Assembly (NCBI GenBank): GCA_030263295.1
Contig: SZOS01000036.1
Location: forward strand, 1-32,893
DNA: 32,893 nucleotides
Source: Dokdonella_A sp014338185
GTDB taxonomy: Bacteria > Pseudomonadota > Gammaproteobacteria > Xanthomonadales > Rhodanobacteraceae
Direction: 5' to 3'
Every line of letters begins with the position of its first letter. Positions within the stretch are counted from its first letter, which is position 1. The translations under genes and the position numbers were made by a program. Positions 1-7,463 of the stretch are shown piece by piece. Below the pieces are notes generated by a model, which saw nothing but the letters and a program-made list of their open reading frames with translations, ran no database searches and had not been told where the DNA came from.

Positions 1-26
1 GTAGAGAGACTGGTCAGGATGTCCCC

Positions 27-500
27 ATGGTCCGTGTCCTCCAGCGCGCGCTTGCCATCCTCGAATGCTTCTCCCGGGAGAAGCCTGCGCTCACGCTGCA
101 GGAGATCTACCGCAAGGTGGAGCTGCCCAAGTCGACGACGTTTAGACTCGTCACCACGCTCCAGAACAGCGGGTACCTGCTGCAGCGCGCCGACCAGCGC
201 TATTCGCTTTCGTACAAGCTCCTGCTGCTCGGCAGCGTCGTCCTGGAGACGCAGGACGTTCGGGAGATCACGCGACCTGTGATGGAGGAGCTGGCCCGCG
301 TCACCGGCGAGACGGTCACATTGTCGACCCGGAGCGGTCACGAGCGGATCTGCCTCGACGTCGTCGAAAGCAGCTCGCTGCTGCGCAGCATCGTCCTGCC
401 CGGCGATCGCCTGCCGCTGCTCGACTCCGACCTGCGGCCCGGAGCGGCCGAATCCACCGGGTCGGCGTGCAGCATGATTCCGCGCCCGGCGCAGTGCTGA
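27..500 (+). pseudogene. Truncated IclR-family transcriptional regulator (N-terminal half only)
   Basis: The first ~130 codons read as an IclR-type regulator. A winged helix-turn-helix lies at about residues 5-60, with the typical LQEIYRKVELPKSTTFRLV recognition region. It is followed by the start of the effector-binding domain (about residues 80-130, ending GDRLPL). Family members are usually 240-270 residues and continue after GDRLPL with a G-x-S/A-G-K/R-x-x-L type stretch. Here the homology stops near base 416 and the frame runs into unrelated sequence, ending at a stop at 498-500. From about base 410 the opposite strand codes for RNase E, so the gene is cut by a junction and not by a point mutation. 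The effector pocket is mostly missing, so a functional regulator is unlikely. The source organism of this piece cannot be told. Confidence 0.75.
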
Positions 501-613
501 CAGTTGGTCGAGAACGCCTCGATCAGCCCGGTGCCCAGCCGTTTACGGGTCAGCTGCACCAAGCCCAGCGAAGTCACCTCCGAGACCTGGTGGCGGGTGC
601 GGTCACGGCCGCG
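410..613 (-). pseudogene. Fragment of ribonuclease E/G, actinobacterial type
   Basis: Read on the minus strand, about 68 codons match the end of the RNase E/G catalytic region: GRDRT, then EVTSLGLVQLTRKR, GTGLIEAFST, and the zinc-link motif CQHCAGRG. This is followed by an IMLHADPVDSA tail. The VTSLGLVQLTRKR and HADPVDSA segments are as I remember them from mycobacterial and related actinobacterial RNase E, whereas gammaproteobacterial enzymes read differently (SPLGLVEMTRKR type). There is no start codon or upstream catalytic domain, and both flanks are unrelated sequence. It is an orphan internal piece, best explained as foreign DNA joined in assembly. The boundaries are set by where the homology fades and are good to about 10 bases. 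Confidence 0.7.
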
Positions 614-822
614 GGTTCTGGGGGCGCAGCCGGTTCGGGGGGTGCGGCGGGTGCGGGCACGGCCACGGCCACGGGTTCCGGCTCCACGGCCGGCACCGGG
701 GCGGGAGCCGGTGCCGCGGGCGCAGGCGCCGGGGCGGGCTGTTCCTTCTTGCCGCAGGCCGACAGCGCGAGCGCCGCGGCCACGGCCGTGGAAAGGACAA
801 GCAGCTTGCGTGAGGGATTCAT
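574..822 (-). CDS. Small Ala/Pro-rich lipoprotein, 3' end lost at the chimeric junction
   Basis: The protein starts MNPSRKLLVL and has a short hydrophobic signal sequence. The lipobox LSAC is near residue 22 and is followed by GKKEQ, so it is predicted to be lipid-modified and exported. The rest is low-complexity Ala/Pro/Val/Glu, including a PPEPAA repeat, and resembles a cell-envelope linker. The frame reaches a stop at 574, but the last 10 or so residues overlap the RNase E fragment, so the true C-terminus is missing. It begins 15 bases after the LysM gene and probably shares its transcript. No function can be assigned. Confidence 0.6.
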   Translation of the reverse strand: MNPSRKLLVLSTAVAAALALSACGKKEQPAPAPAPAAPAPAPVPAVEPEPVAVAVPAPAAPPEPAAPPEPAAVTAPATRSRR

Positions 823-837
823 GGGTCGTCCTCCAGT

Positions 838-1155
838 TCAGTTCTTGGCGATGTCGGCCGGGAGCTTGAGCACCTGGCCGGGCTTGATGAGGTCGGGATT
901 CTTCAGCTGGTCGCGGTTGGCCTCGAAGATCTCGCGCCAGCGGTTGGCATTGCCATACAGGCGCTTGGCGATCTTCGACAGGCTGTCGCCCTTGACCACG
1001 GTGTAGGTCTGCGGCGCAGCCTCGGCTGCGGGCGCGGTGCTGGCCGCACCGGCCTGCACGTTGCTGAAGTCGGGTCGCGGCGCCGGTGCCGGCGCGCTGG
1101 AGGCACTGCCACCCTTGACGTTGGAAAAATTCGGCTTGTTCGGTTCGTTGGCCAT
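838..1155 (-). CDS. LysM-domain small protein
   Basis: This 105-residue protein has a C-terminal LysM domain at about residues 53-103 (YTVVKGDSLSKIAKRLYG, then NPDLIKPGQVLKLP). LysM domains bind N-acetylglucosamine-containing glycans such as peptidoglycan. The domain also occurs in cytosolic proteins such as the E. coli potassium-binding protein Kbp. The start at 1155 is supported by an AGGAG motif six bases upstream; the longer reading frame lacks one. No signal peptide is visible. The N-terminal half repeats one motif, KPNFSNVKGG at 7-16 and RPDFSNVQAG at 27-36, separated by Ala/Ser/Pro linkers. It is upstream of the lipoprotein and downstream of queF. Its location in the cell and its ligand are open. 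Confidence 0.8.
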   Translation of the reverse strand: MANEPNKPNFSNVKGGSASSAPAPAPRPDFSNVQAGAASTAPAAEAAPQTYTVVKGDSLSKIAKRLYGNANRWREIFEANRDQLKNPDLIKPGQVLKLPADIAKN

Positions 1156-1258
1156 GCACCGCTCTCCTGATCGTTGCGCGAGCCGTACATTAGACGCCCA
1201 TGCGCTTAACCCACAATAAGCGCGGCGGCCCGGCGATGGTGACAATTTGCATCGCGCC

Positions 1259-2080
1259 TCACTGGCGCGCACCACGTGGGTTGGGCGGCGACTGCCCGTG
1301 GCTGCTGCGCCAGGGGTTGATGTCGAGGCCACCGCGCCGCGTGTAGCGCGCATACACGCTCAGCCGCCGCGGCGAGCAGCGCTGCCACAGGTCGTTGAAG
1401 ATGCGCTCGACACACTGCTCGTGGAAGCCCGCATGGTTGCGGTACGACACCAGGTAGCGCAGCAGGCCCGCATGTCCGATCGCGCAGCCGGCATAGGCGA
1501 TCTGCACGCTGGCCCAGTCGGGCTGGCCGGTGACCGGGCAGTTGGACTTGAGCAGGTGCGAGACCAGGGTTTCCTCGACCGTGGCGCCGACGCAGTCCAG
1601 GTAGCCCGGTTGCGGCGGGCCGTGGTCGTCGATCGCCAGATCCTGGCCATCGATGCACCGGCCCGCGAGTTCCTCGATGCGCTGCGCGGCAAACTGCGCC
1701 GGTTCGAGCAGGCCGACCGTGACCGGCGCGCCCACCGCCGCGCCGAGATCGCGCTGCAGCAGCTCGCGCACCTGCGCACCATCGCCCAGGCGCTCCTGGT
1801 TGAGCGAGTTCAGGTACAGCTTGAGCGACTTGGATTCGACCAGGTTGGGCGAATCCGCGGGCACCCGCAGCTCGCCGATCGCCACCTGCGGCTTGCCGCG
1901 CGCATCCAGCCACGACAGCTCATACGCGTTCCAGATGTCGACGCCGCCGAACGGCAGCGCGTCCGGCGCCAGCCCAAGCTCGCGCCGCGCGGGCGCTCGC
2001 GCGATCGGGTACAGCAAGCCGGCATCGTAGTGCCGCGGGTAGTCGCTGCGTGCCCCCAGCGGGCCATGCTGCATGTTCAT
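1259..2080 (-). CDS. queF: NADPH-dependent 7-cyano-7-deazaguanine reductase QueF
   Basis: QueF reduces preQ0 to preQ1 with NADPH in the biosynthesis of queuosine, the modified base of tRNA wobble position 34. At 273 residues it is the long two-domain type seen in E. coli. The QueF signature ESKSLKLY is at 82-89. The catalytic cysteine that forms the thioimide with preQ0 is in SNCPVTGQPDW (Cys181), with Asp188 following. The C-terminal domain keeps ARYTRRGGLDINPWRS. The start at 2080 is chosen because an AGGAT motif lies just upstream and QueF proteins do not have the extra upstream residues. It follows zapE by 58 bases on the same strand and is probably co-transcribed with it. Confidence 0.96.
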   Translation of the reverse strand: MNMQHGPLGARSDYPRHYDAGLLYPIARAPARRELGLAPDALPFGGVDIWNAYELSWLDARGKPQVAIGELRVPADSPNLVESKSLKLYLNSLNQERLGDGAQVRELLQRDLGAAVGAPVTVGLLEPAQFAAQRIEELAGRCIDGQDLAIDDHGPPQPGYLDCVGATVEETLVSHLLKSNCPVTGQPDWASVQIAYAGCAIGHAGLLRYLVSYRNHAGFHEQCVERIFNDLWQRCSPRRLSVYARYTRRGGLDINPWRSSHGQSPPNPRGARQ

Positions 2081-2138
2081 GGCGCGATCCTGCGCGCGGC
2101 CGCGCGCGGGCACAAGCGCATGGGCGCGATCGCCGGTT

Positions 2139-3245
2139 TCATGCCGCGTGGTCGCGCGCGAGGTAGTCCTCGCTCTGCATCTCGATCAGGCGCGACTCGG
2201 TGCGCGCGAACTGCGCGCGCAGGCGCTCGCCGTCGTAGAGCTCGACGATCGGCGTGGCCGCCGACAACACGAGGTTGACGCCGCGGTCGTACAGCTCGTC
2301 GACCAGCTCGATGAAACGCCGCGCGGCGTCCTCGGTCTGCGGCGTGAACTGCGGCAGGTTGGACACGAAGATCGTGTGGTAGGCCTTGGCCAGCTCGATG
2401 TAGTCGGCCACGCCGCGCGGGCCCTCGCACAGCGCGCCGAAGTCGAACCACACCACGCCGCCGGCCTCCGCGCGCGCGGCGATCGGCCGGTCGTTGATCG
2501 TGAGCACCGGGTGCTGGCGCGGCGTGCCGTGGGCGATGCGCGCGAAGGCGGCCGCGAGCGCACGCTCGGCCGCCGCATCGGGCGGCGTGTAGTAGACGCT
2601 GGCCTGCTTGAGCGCGCGCAAGCGCCAGTCGGTCGGCGAGGCGAGCTCGACCACCTCGCAGTGCTGCTCCAGCAGCGCGATCGCGGGCAAAAAGCGCTCA
2701 CGCTGCAGGCCATCGCGGTACAGCTCGCGCGGCGGCGTGTTGGAGGTGGTCACCAGCACCACGTCATGGTCGAACAGCGCGCGCAGCAGGTTGGCCAGGA
2801 TCATCGCATCGCCGATGTCATCGACCACGAACTCGTCGAGCACGAGCAGCGAGGTGGTCGCAGCCATGTCGCGCGCGACCTTGGCCAATGGATCGCGCTC
2901 GCCCGCGTGCGTGCGCAGCCGCGCCTGCACGTCCTGCATGAAGCGGTGGAAGTGCACGCGCTGCACGCGCGCGCCGGGCAGCGCCTCGCACAGCAGTTCG
3001 GTGAGGAAGGTCTTGCCGCGCCCGACCCGGCCCCACAGGTACAGTCCGCGCGGCGGCACCGGCCGCCCGCCGCGCAAGCGCGACCACCACGAGTTCGGCT
3101 CGGGCTGCGCCAGCGCGCGCCACAGCCGGTCCAGCTGCGGCAGCACCGCGTGCTGCGCGGCGTCGTCCTGCCACTGTCCGGCGGCGATGCCCTGCGCATA
3201 GCGCGCGCCCGGCGCGCCCGCGGCGGTCACGATGTCCACGCTCAT
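2139..3245 (-). CDS. zapE: Cell division ATPase ZapE (AFG1 family)
   Basis: ZapE is an AFG1-like P-loop ATPase. In E. coli it joins the divisome during constriction and affects Z-ring stability. The product is 368 residues, normal for the family. Walker A GRVGRGKT is at 72-79 and Walker B LLVLDEF at 133-139. The family-typical VHFHRFM is at about 97-103 and TTSNTPPRELY follows Walker B. The ATG overlaps the stop of the upstream hydrolase gene in an ATGA arrangement, which indicates translational coupling and fixes the start at 3245. An upstream extension of the frame would run into the hydrolase and is not supported. Confidence 0.94.
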   Translation of the reverse strand: MSVDIVTAAGAPGARYAQGIAAGQWQDDAAQHAVLPQLDRLWRALAQPEPNSWWSRLRGGRPVPPRGLYLWGRVGRGKTFLTELLCEALPGARVQRVHFHRFMQDVQARLRTHAGERDPLAKVARDMAATTSLLVLDEFVVDDIGDAMILANLLRALFDHDVVLVTTSNTPPRELYRDGLQRERFLPAIALLEQHCEVVELASPTDWRLRALKQASVYYTPPDAAAERALAAAFARIAHGTPRQHPVLTINDRPIAARAEAGGVVWFDFGALCEGPRGVADYIELAKAYHTIFVSNLPQFTPQTEDAARRFIELVDELYDRGVNLVLSAATPIVELYDGERLRAQFARTESRLIEMQSEDYLARDHAA

Positions 3246-3910
3246 GCCGCCGGTGGCAGGTGGCCGGCAAGCGCGTTGCGCAGCGCGCCGCGCAGGTCGA
3301 TGAGTCGGCGATGGAAGTAGTGGCCGGTCTCGGGCATCGCGATGAGTTGCACGGGCGGCTGCAGCGCGCGCGCCCATGCGAACACCGCCTGGGCATCGAC
3401 CACTTCGTCCTCCTCACCCTGCACCACCAGCCAGGGACAGGCCGGCGCTGCCAGCGGCGCGAATTCCCAGCGCCCGACCGGTGGCGCGATCAGCACCACT
3501 TGCGCGGGCGCGAGCAGCGGCGCGGCGCGCAAGGTCACATAGCTGCCGAACGAGAAGCCGGCCAACCACAGCACATCGTGCGCGCGCGCGCGGCGCAGCC
3601 AGTGCGCGATCGCGACGAGGTCGTCGGTCTCGCCGACGCCGTTGTCATGCGTGCCCTGGCTGTGGCCGACGCCGCGGAAGTTGAAGCGCACCGTGGCCAG
3701 ACCGAGGTCGAGCAACGCGCGCTCGGTCACGGTCACGACCTTGTTGTGCATGGTGCCGCCATGCAGCGGATGCGGATGGGCGATGATCGCCATGCCACGG
3801 CGCGCGGCCGCGGCGGTCGGCAGCGCGCAGGCCAGCTCGATGCTGCCGACCGGGCCGGGCAGCAGCAACGGCCCGGCGGCAAACGGCGGATCGACGGCGG
3901 GGGTATTCAT
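3242..3910 (-). CDS. Alpha/beta hydrolase (dienelactone hydrolase-like, COG2945 type)
   Basis: This is a cytosolic serine hydrolase of 222 residues with no signal peptide. The nucleophile elbow is GFSFG with Ser120. The acid is in QGEEDEVVD (about 168-172) and the catalytic histidine is in PETGHYFH (about 197). The early HPHPLHGGTMHNKVV motif and FNFRGVGHSQG are typical of short alpha/beta hydrolases annotated as COG2945. The substrate is unknown; the fold covers esterases and lipases. The start at 3910 follows family length, although the ribosome binding site is weak. The stop overlaps the zapE start, so the two are made together. There is no evidence that it acts in cell division. Confidence 0.85.
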   Translation of the reverse strand: MNTPAVDPPFAAGPLLLPGPVGSIELACALPTAAAARRGMAIIAHPHPLHGGTMHNKVVTVTERALLDLGLATVRFNFRGVGHSQGTHDNGVGETDDLVAIAHWLRRARAHDVLWLAGFSFGSYVTLRAAPLLAPAQVVLIAPPVGRWEFAPLAAPACPWLVVQGEEDEVVDAQAVFAWARALQPPVQLIAMPETGHYFHRRLIDLRGALRNALAGHLPPAA

Positions 3911-3989
3911 CGCCGCATGATACCTTGCCGCACCTTGCGGCCCGGTGCTGTCGGCCGCCGCGGGTGCGCGAGCGACACGGCCGGCCATG

Positions 3990-4012
3990 AAAAACGCCGC
4001 TCGCGCGGCGTT
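3990..4012 (-). terminator. Intrinsic terminator after the cytochrome c gene
   Basis: AACGCCGC and GCGGCGTT form a perfect 8-bp stem around a TCGC tetraloop (3993-4012). On the minus strand the stem runs into five T residues (3990-3994). It lies 31 bases past the cytochrome c stop and separates that gene from the hydrolase-zapE-queF group. Confidence 0.8.
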
Positions 4013-4042
4013 GATCACGAGTGGCGCGGCGGCGGGTTCAGC

Positions 4043-4573
4043 TCACTTGGACTGCTCGACCATCCACGCCACGGTGGCCTTCATCTGCTCGTCGCTGAGC
4101 GCGGGATTACCGCCCTTGGGCGGCATCACGCCGGTCTTGCCGGTAAAGCCCGCGATCGCATGCTGGTCGAGCGTGTCCATGCCCTGCGCGATGCGCGCGG
4201 CCCAGTCGGCCTTGTCGCCGATCTTGGGCGCACCGGCGATACCGGCGGTGTGGCAGGTGTGGCACAGGTTGTCGTAGATGGTCTTGCCGTCGGTGGTGCC
4301 GTCATAGGCGACCGCGCCCGCGGCGGCCTTGCTGGCGGCCTCGGCAGCGGCCTGCATCGCCGCGCGCCCGGTGTCGCCCGCGTACACGCCGCCGACCGGC
4401 GCGATGCGCTGCGCCACTACCTTCTGCGCATCGGGATTGGGCGCGGGCGGGTTGCTGTCGTGGATGTACAGCGCGAGCAGGCCCAGGCCGACCGCCACCA
4501 CCGCAAGGAAACCGATCAGTTGCGAGAACCGCTTGAGAAAGGCGGCATCGGTGTTGCTGACAGGATTGGACAC
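4043..4573 (-). CDS. Membrane-anchored c-type cytochrome (cytochrome c5 family)
   Basis: This 176-residue protein has an N-terminal membrane anchor (about residues 18-37, LIGFLAVVAVGLGLLALYI). An Ala-rich linker follows, then one class I cytochrome c domain. The haem attachment motif is CHTCH (104-108), so haem would be bound covalently in the periplasm, and the sixth ligand is Met150 in GVMPPKGG. Cytochromes of the c5 type carry electrons in respiration, and which oxidase or reductase this one serves is not shown. The start is GTG at 4573, preceded by a GAGGGGG motif; the upstream in-frame ATG would add 45 residues without membrane or signal character. It is monocistronic, with a TATAAT upstream and a terminator downstream. 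Confidence 0.9.
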   Translation of the reverse strand: MSNPVSNTDAAFLKRFSQLIGFLAVVAVGLGLLALYIHDSNPPAPNPDAQKVVAQRIAPVGGVYAGDTGRAAMQAAAEAASKAAAGAVAYDGTTDGKTIYDNLCHTCHTAGIAGAPKIGDKADWAARIAQGMDTLDQHAIAGFTGKTGVMPPKGGNPALSDEQMKATVAWMVEQSK

Positions 4574-4625
4574 GGAACCCCCTCGCGGCGAGATGTGGCG
4601 GAATCGGCTTCCCCAAGAGCGGCGG

Positions 4626-4631
4626 ATTATA
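4626..4631 (-). promoter_or_regulatory. Probable -10 element of the cytochrome c gene
   Basis: A perfect TATAAT is found on the minus strand 52 bases before the GTG start. The -35 region (about 4649-4655) is poor, starting TTC or TTT. This suggests a promoter that depends on an activator or an extended element. It would give a leader of about 45 bases. Confidence 0.5.
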
Positions 4632-4718
4632 GCCAGCCCACGGCGGCGCGCGAAAGGCAATGCGGCACGGCGTCGCAGCGGCCGGCTGCCGGTGTGCACG
4701 CCTGGCAACGGTTGCGCG

Positions 4719-5750
4719 TCAGCCGGGCGTGATCACGCAGCGCGTGCTCGCACGCTGCGCGGCCAGCGCGTCGAGCTGCGCGTTGATCGCATCGGCATCG
4801 AGCGCGATGTGTTCGCTGATCACCGAATCCAGGTCGAGCAGGCCGCGGCGCGTGAACTCCATGAGCGTGCCGAGCTCGCTGTGCAGGTGGTCGGACACAC
4901 CGATGATCTCGGCCTCGCGGTTGATCACGTCGTTGAAGCTGTCCACCGCGAAGCTGTGGCGCGTGATGCCGGCCAGGGCCGCGCGCCCGTGTACCGCCAG
5001 GCTCGCCACCGCCTGCTGCTGGGTGGCCGGCAGGCCCGCAAACTCGAGCGCGACATCCACGCCATGGCCCGCGGTACGTTCGCGCAGTTGCTGCGCCGGC
5101 GCACCCGCGGCCGGATCGATCGGGATCGCGCCATGACGCGCCGCCGCGGCGAGCTTGCTCGCATCGATGTCGATCGCATACACCTCGAGTGCGCCGAAGG
5201 CGCGGGCCAGCTGCACCGCCGACATGCCCAACCCGCCGGCGCCGAACACGGCGACGCGATCGCCCGCGCTGGTGCGCGCCTTGCGCAGCGCATGCAGCGC
5301 CGTGGAGCTCGAACACATCATGATCGCGGCCGCCGCGGTGGCGACCGTGTCGGGGATCGGCACCGCGTTGCGCGCGGGCGCCACCACGTACTGCGCGTAG
5401 CCGCCATCGAGGTGCTTGCCGAGCATGCGGCCACGACGGCAGAACTGCTCCAGCCCCCGCGCGCAGTAGTCGCAGCGCCCGCAGCTGACCAGGTAGTGCA
5501 GCGCCACGCGCGCGCCTTCCGTGAGGCCATCGACCCCGGCGCCGAGCGCATCGACGCGGCCGGCGATCTCGTGCCCGGGCGTGATCGGCACACGCGCGAT
5601 GCTCGCGGTGCCCGCGCGATAGTGCACATCGGAATGGCAGATGCCGGCGGCTTCGATGCGCACGCGGATCTCGTCCGGACCCGGCTCGGGCAGCGCGACC
5701 TCGCGCGCCTCCAGCGGCGCACCCACCGCAACGATCTGCACGCAGCGCAT
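4719..5750 (-). CDS. Zinc-dependent alcohol dehydrogenase (MDR superfamily)
   Basis: This medium-chain dehydrogenase/reductase of 343 residues would oxidise an alcohol or reduce an aldehyde with NAD(P). The catalytic zinc ligands are visible as Cys38 (GICHSD) and His60-Glu61 (PGHE). The structural zinc lobe has four cysteines at 90, 93, 96 and 104 in the usual C-x2-C-x2-C-x7-C spacing. The nucleotide-binding GAGGLG is at 170-175. YAIDID ends the second beta strand with an acidic residue, which favours NAD over NADP. The ATG at 5750 has a GGGGA motif upstream. It sits between the cytochrome gene and tRNA-Arg. The substrate is not indicated by context. Confidence 0.88.
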   Translation of the reverse strand: MRCVQIVAVGAPLEAREVALPEPGPDEIRVRIEAAGICHSDVHYRAGTASIARVPITPGHEIAGRVDALGAGVDGLTEGARVALHYLVSCGRCDYCARGLEQFCRRGRMLGKHLDGGYAQYVVAPARNAVPIPDTVATAAAAIMMCSSSTALHALRKARTSAGDRVAVFGAGGLGMSAVQLARAFGALEVYAIDIDASKLAAAARHGAIPIDPAAGAPAQQLRERTAGHGVDVALEFAGLPATQQQAVASLAVHGRAALAGITRHSFAVDSFNDVINREAEIIGVSDHLHSELGTLMEFTRRGLLDLDSVISEHIALDADAINAQLDALAAQRASTRCVITPG

Positions 5751-5825
5751 CGGCGCATCCCCGCTCGGCTCGACGGACCACGCGGCGGCACCCGGCGGCT
5801 GGCGCCGGCCCTCACGCGGCTGGAA

Positions 5826-5902
5826 TGGCGCGCCCGGCGGGATTCGAACCCACGACCCCTGCCTTCGGAGGGCAGTACTCTATCCAGCTGAGCTACGGGC
5901 GC
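5826..5902 (-). tRNA. tRNA-Arg (anticodon CCG)
   Basis: A full cloverleaf can be read on the minus strand. The acceptor stem is GCGCCCG/CGGGCGC, the D-arm contains AGCTCAGCTGGATAGAGT, and the anticodon stem CTGCC/GGCAG encloses the loop CTCCGAA. The T-arm contains GGTTCGAATCC. Discriminator G and the 3' CCA (5826-5828) are encoded. Anticodon CCG reads the arginine codon CGG. Confidence 0.96.
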
Positions 5903-5947
5903 ACGCCGGCGATTTTCGCATGGAATGCGCTGCCGCGCGAAGCCGCC

Positions 5948-7384
5948 TCAGCCGCCGTCGGCGAGCTTGCTGTGGCGCATGCCATAGCCGAAATACACGA
6001 TCAGGCCCAGGCTCACCCACACCAGGAACACGAGCCAGGTGATCGCGGCCAGTTCGGTGAGCAGCCAGATCGAGAACAGGATGCCCAACAGCGGAATGAA
6101 CGGCACCCACGGCGTGCGGAATGAACGCTGCAGATGTGGCTTGCGCACGCGCAGCAGGATCACCGAACCGCAGATCACGATGAAGGCCGACAGCACGCCG
6201 ATGTTGACGAGCTTGGCCACTTCATCGAGCGGGAACAAGCCGGCCACCACCGCGGTGAACACGCCCAGCGCCAGGGTCGGGCGATGCGGCGTGCCATACA
6301 CCGGGTGCGGCTTGGCGAACCAGCCCGGCAACAGGCCATCGCGCGACAGCGCGTACCAGATGCGGGCGGCGCCGAGCATGAACGCGAACAGCACGCTGAC
6401 GAGGCCGAACACCGCAGCGGCCGAGATCGTCGCGGCGACCCAGTGCAGGCCCAGGCCCTTGAACGCATCGGCCACCGGCGCGTCGGTGTGCAGGGTCGAA
6501 TAGTGGGCGATGCCGGTGAGCACCATCGACACCGCCAGGTACATCGCCATCGAGATGCCCAGCGACAACAGCACCGCGCGCGGCAGGTCGCGCTGCGGGT
6601 TCTTCGACTCCTCGGCCGCGGTGGTGAGCGTGTCGTAGCCGAACACCGCAAAGAACACCACCGCGGCCGCGGTGGCGATGCCCTGGTAGCCGAAGTGGCC
6701 GATGCCGTCGGCGCCGACCACGCGCTCGGGAATGAACGGGTGCCAGTTGGCCGGGTTGATGTAGAACACGCCCACGCCGAGCACCAGCAGCACGGCCGCG
6801 ACCTTGACCGCGACCACGAAGGTGTTGAAGCGCGCGCCCCACTCGGTGCGGAAGATCAGCAGCGCCGCCACCGCAAACGTGATCGCGGCCGCGATCACGT
6901 TGAACACGCGGCCCTCGCCCGTGCCGATCGCGCCCTGCGCCCAGGTCGGCAACACGATGCCGATGCTGGACAGGAACGCCTGCACATACCCCGACCAGCC
7001 GATCGCGACCACCGCGACGATGAGCGCGTATTCGAGCAGCAGGTCCCAGCCGATGAGCCAGGCGATGAGCTCGCCGAGCGTGGCATAGCTGTAGGTGTAG
7101 GCGCTGCCGGTGACCGGGATCAGGCCCGCGAACTCTGCATAGCACAGCGCGGCGGCCGCGCTGGCGATGCCGGCGATGATGAACGACAGCGCGACCGCAG
7201 GCCCGGCGTTGAGCGCGGCCTGCTGCCCGGCCAGCACGAACACGCCCACGCCGATGATGCCGCCGATGCCGATCGCGGTGAGCTGCCACACGCCCAACAC
7301 GCGGCGGAAGTCGTGGCGCGAGCCGATCTCGGCCTGCAACTGCTCGACCGATTTGTGACGCAGCAAGCGGGCGATGAAGCTCAT
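5948..7384 (-). CDS. APC-family amino acid permease (cationic amino acid transporter-like)
   Basis: This 478-residue inner-membrane protein has about twelve hydrophobic segments. The first transmembrane helix carries the APC substrate-binding glycine motif IGIGGIIGVGVFVLAG, followed by AGPAVALSFIIAG and YAEFAGLIPVTGSAYTYSY, which are typical of the CAT/YfnA branch. That branch takes up amino acids, often cationic ones, with protons; the exact substrate cannot be read from sequence. The ATG at 7384 has GGGGAG upstream. It stands alone between mnmE and tRNA-Arg on the same strand. Confidence 0.9.
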   Translation of the reverse strand: MSFIARLLRHKSVEQLQAEIGSRHDFRRVLGVWQLTAIGIGGIIGVGVFVLAGQQAALNAGPAVALSFIIAGIASAAAALCYAEFAGLIPVTGSAYTYSYATLGELIAWLIGWDLLLEYALIVAVVAIGWSGYVQAFLSSIGIVLPTWAQGAIGTGEGRVFNVIAAAITFAVAALLIFRTEWGARFNTFVVAVKVAAVLLVLGVGVFYINPANWHPFIPERVVGADGIGHFGYQGIATAAAVVFFAVFGYDTLTTAAEESKNPQRDLPRAVLLSLGISMAMYLAVSMVLTGIAHYSTLHTDAPVADAFKGLGLHWVAATISAAAVFGLVSVLFAFMLGAARIWYALSRDGLLPGWFAKPHPVYGTPHRPTLALGVFTAVVAGLFPLDEVAKLVNIGVLSAFIVICGSVILLRVRKPHLQRSFRTPWVPFIPLLGILFSIWLLTELAAITWLVFLVWVSLGLIVYFGYGMRHSKLADGG

Positions 7385-7463
7385 GCGCAGGACTCCCCGG
7401 GACGGAAGCGCCGATCATAGCCGCAGCGCGCCGCCCGGCCATGCCGCAACGCCACGACTTTCG

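Noticed and set aside
400..620. Mobile element as the cause of the left-end mosaic
   Set aside because: There is no transposase, terminal inverted repeat or target duplication at either junction.
601..740. GC-rich tandem repeats as a regulatory repeat
   Set aside because: They are the Ala/Pro codons of the lipoprotein.
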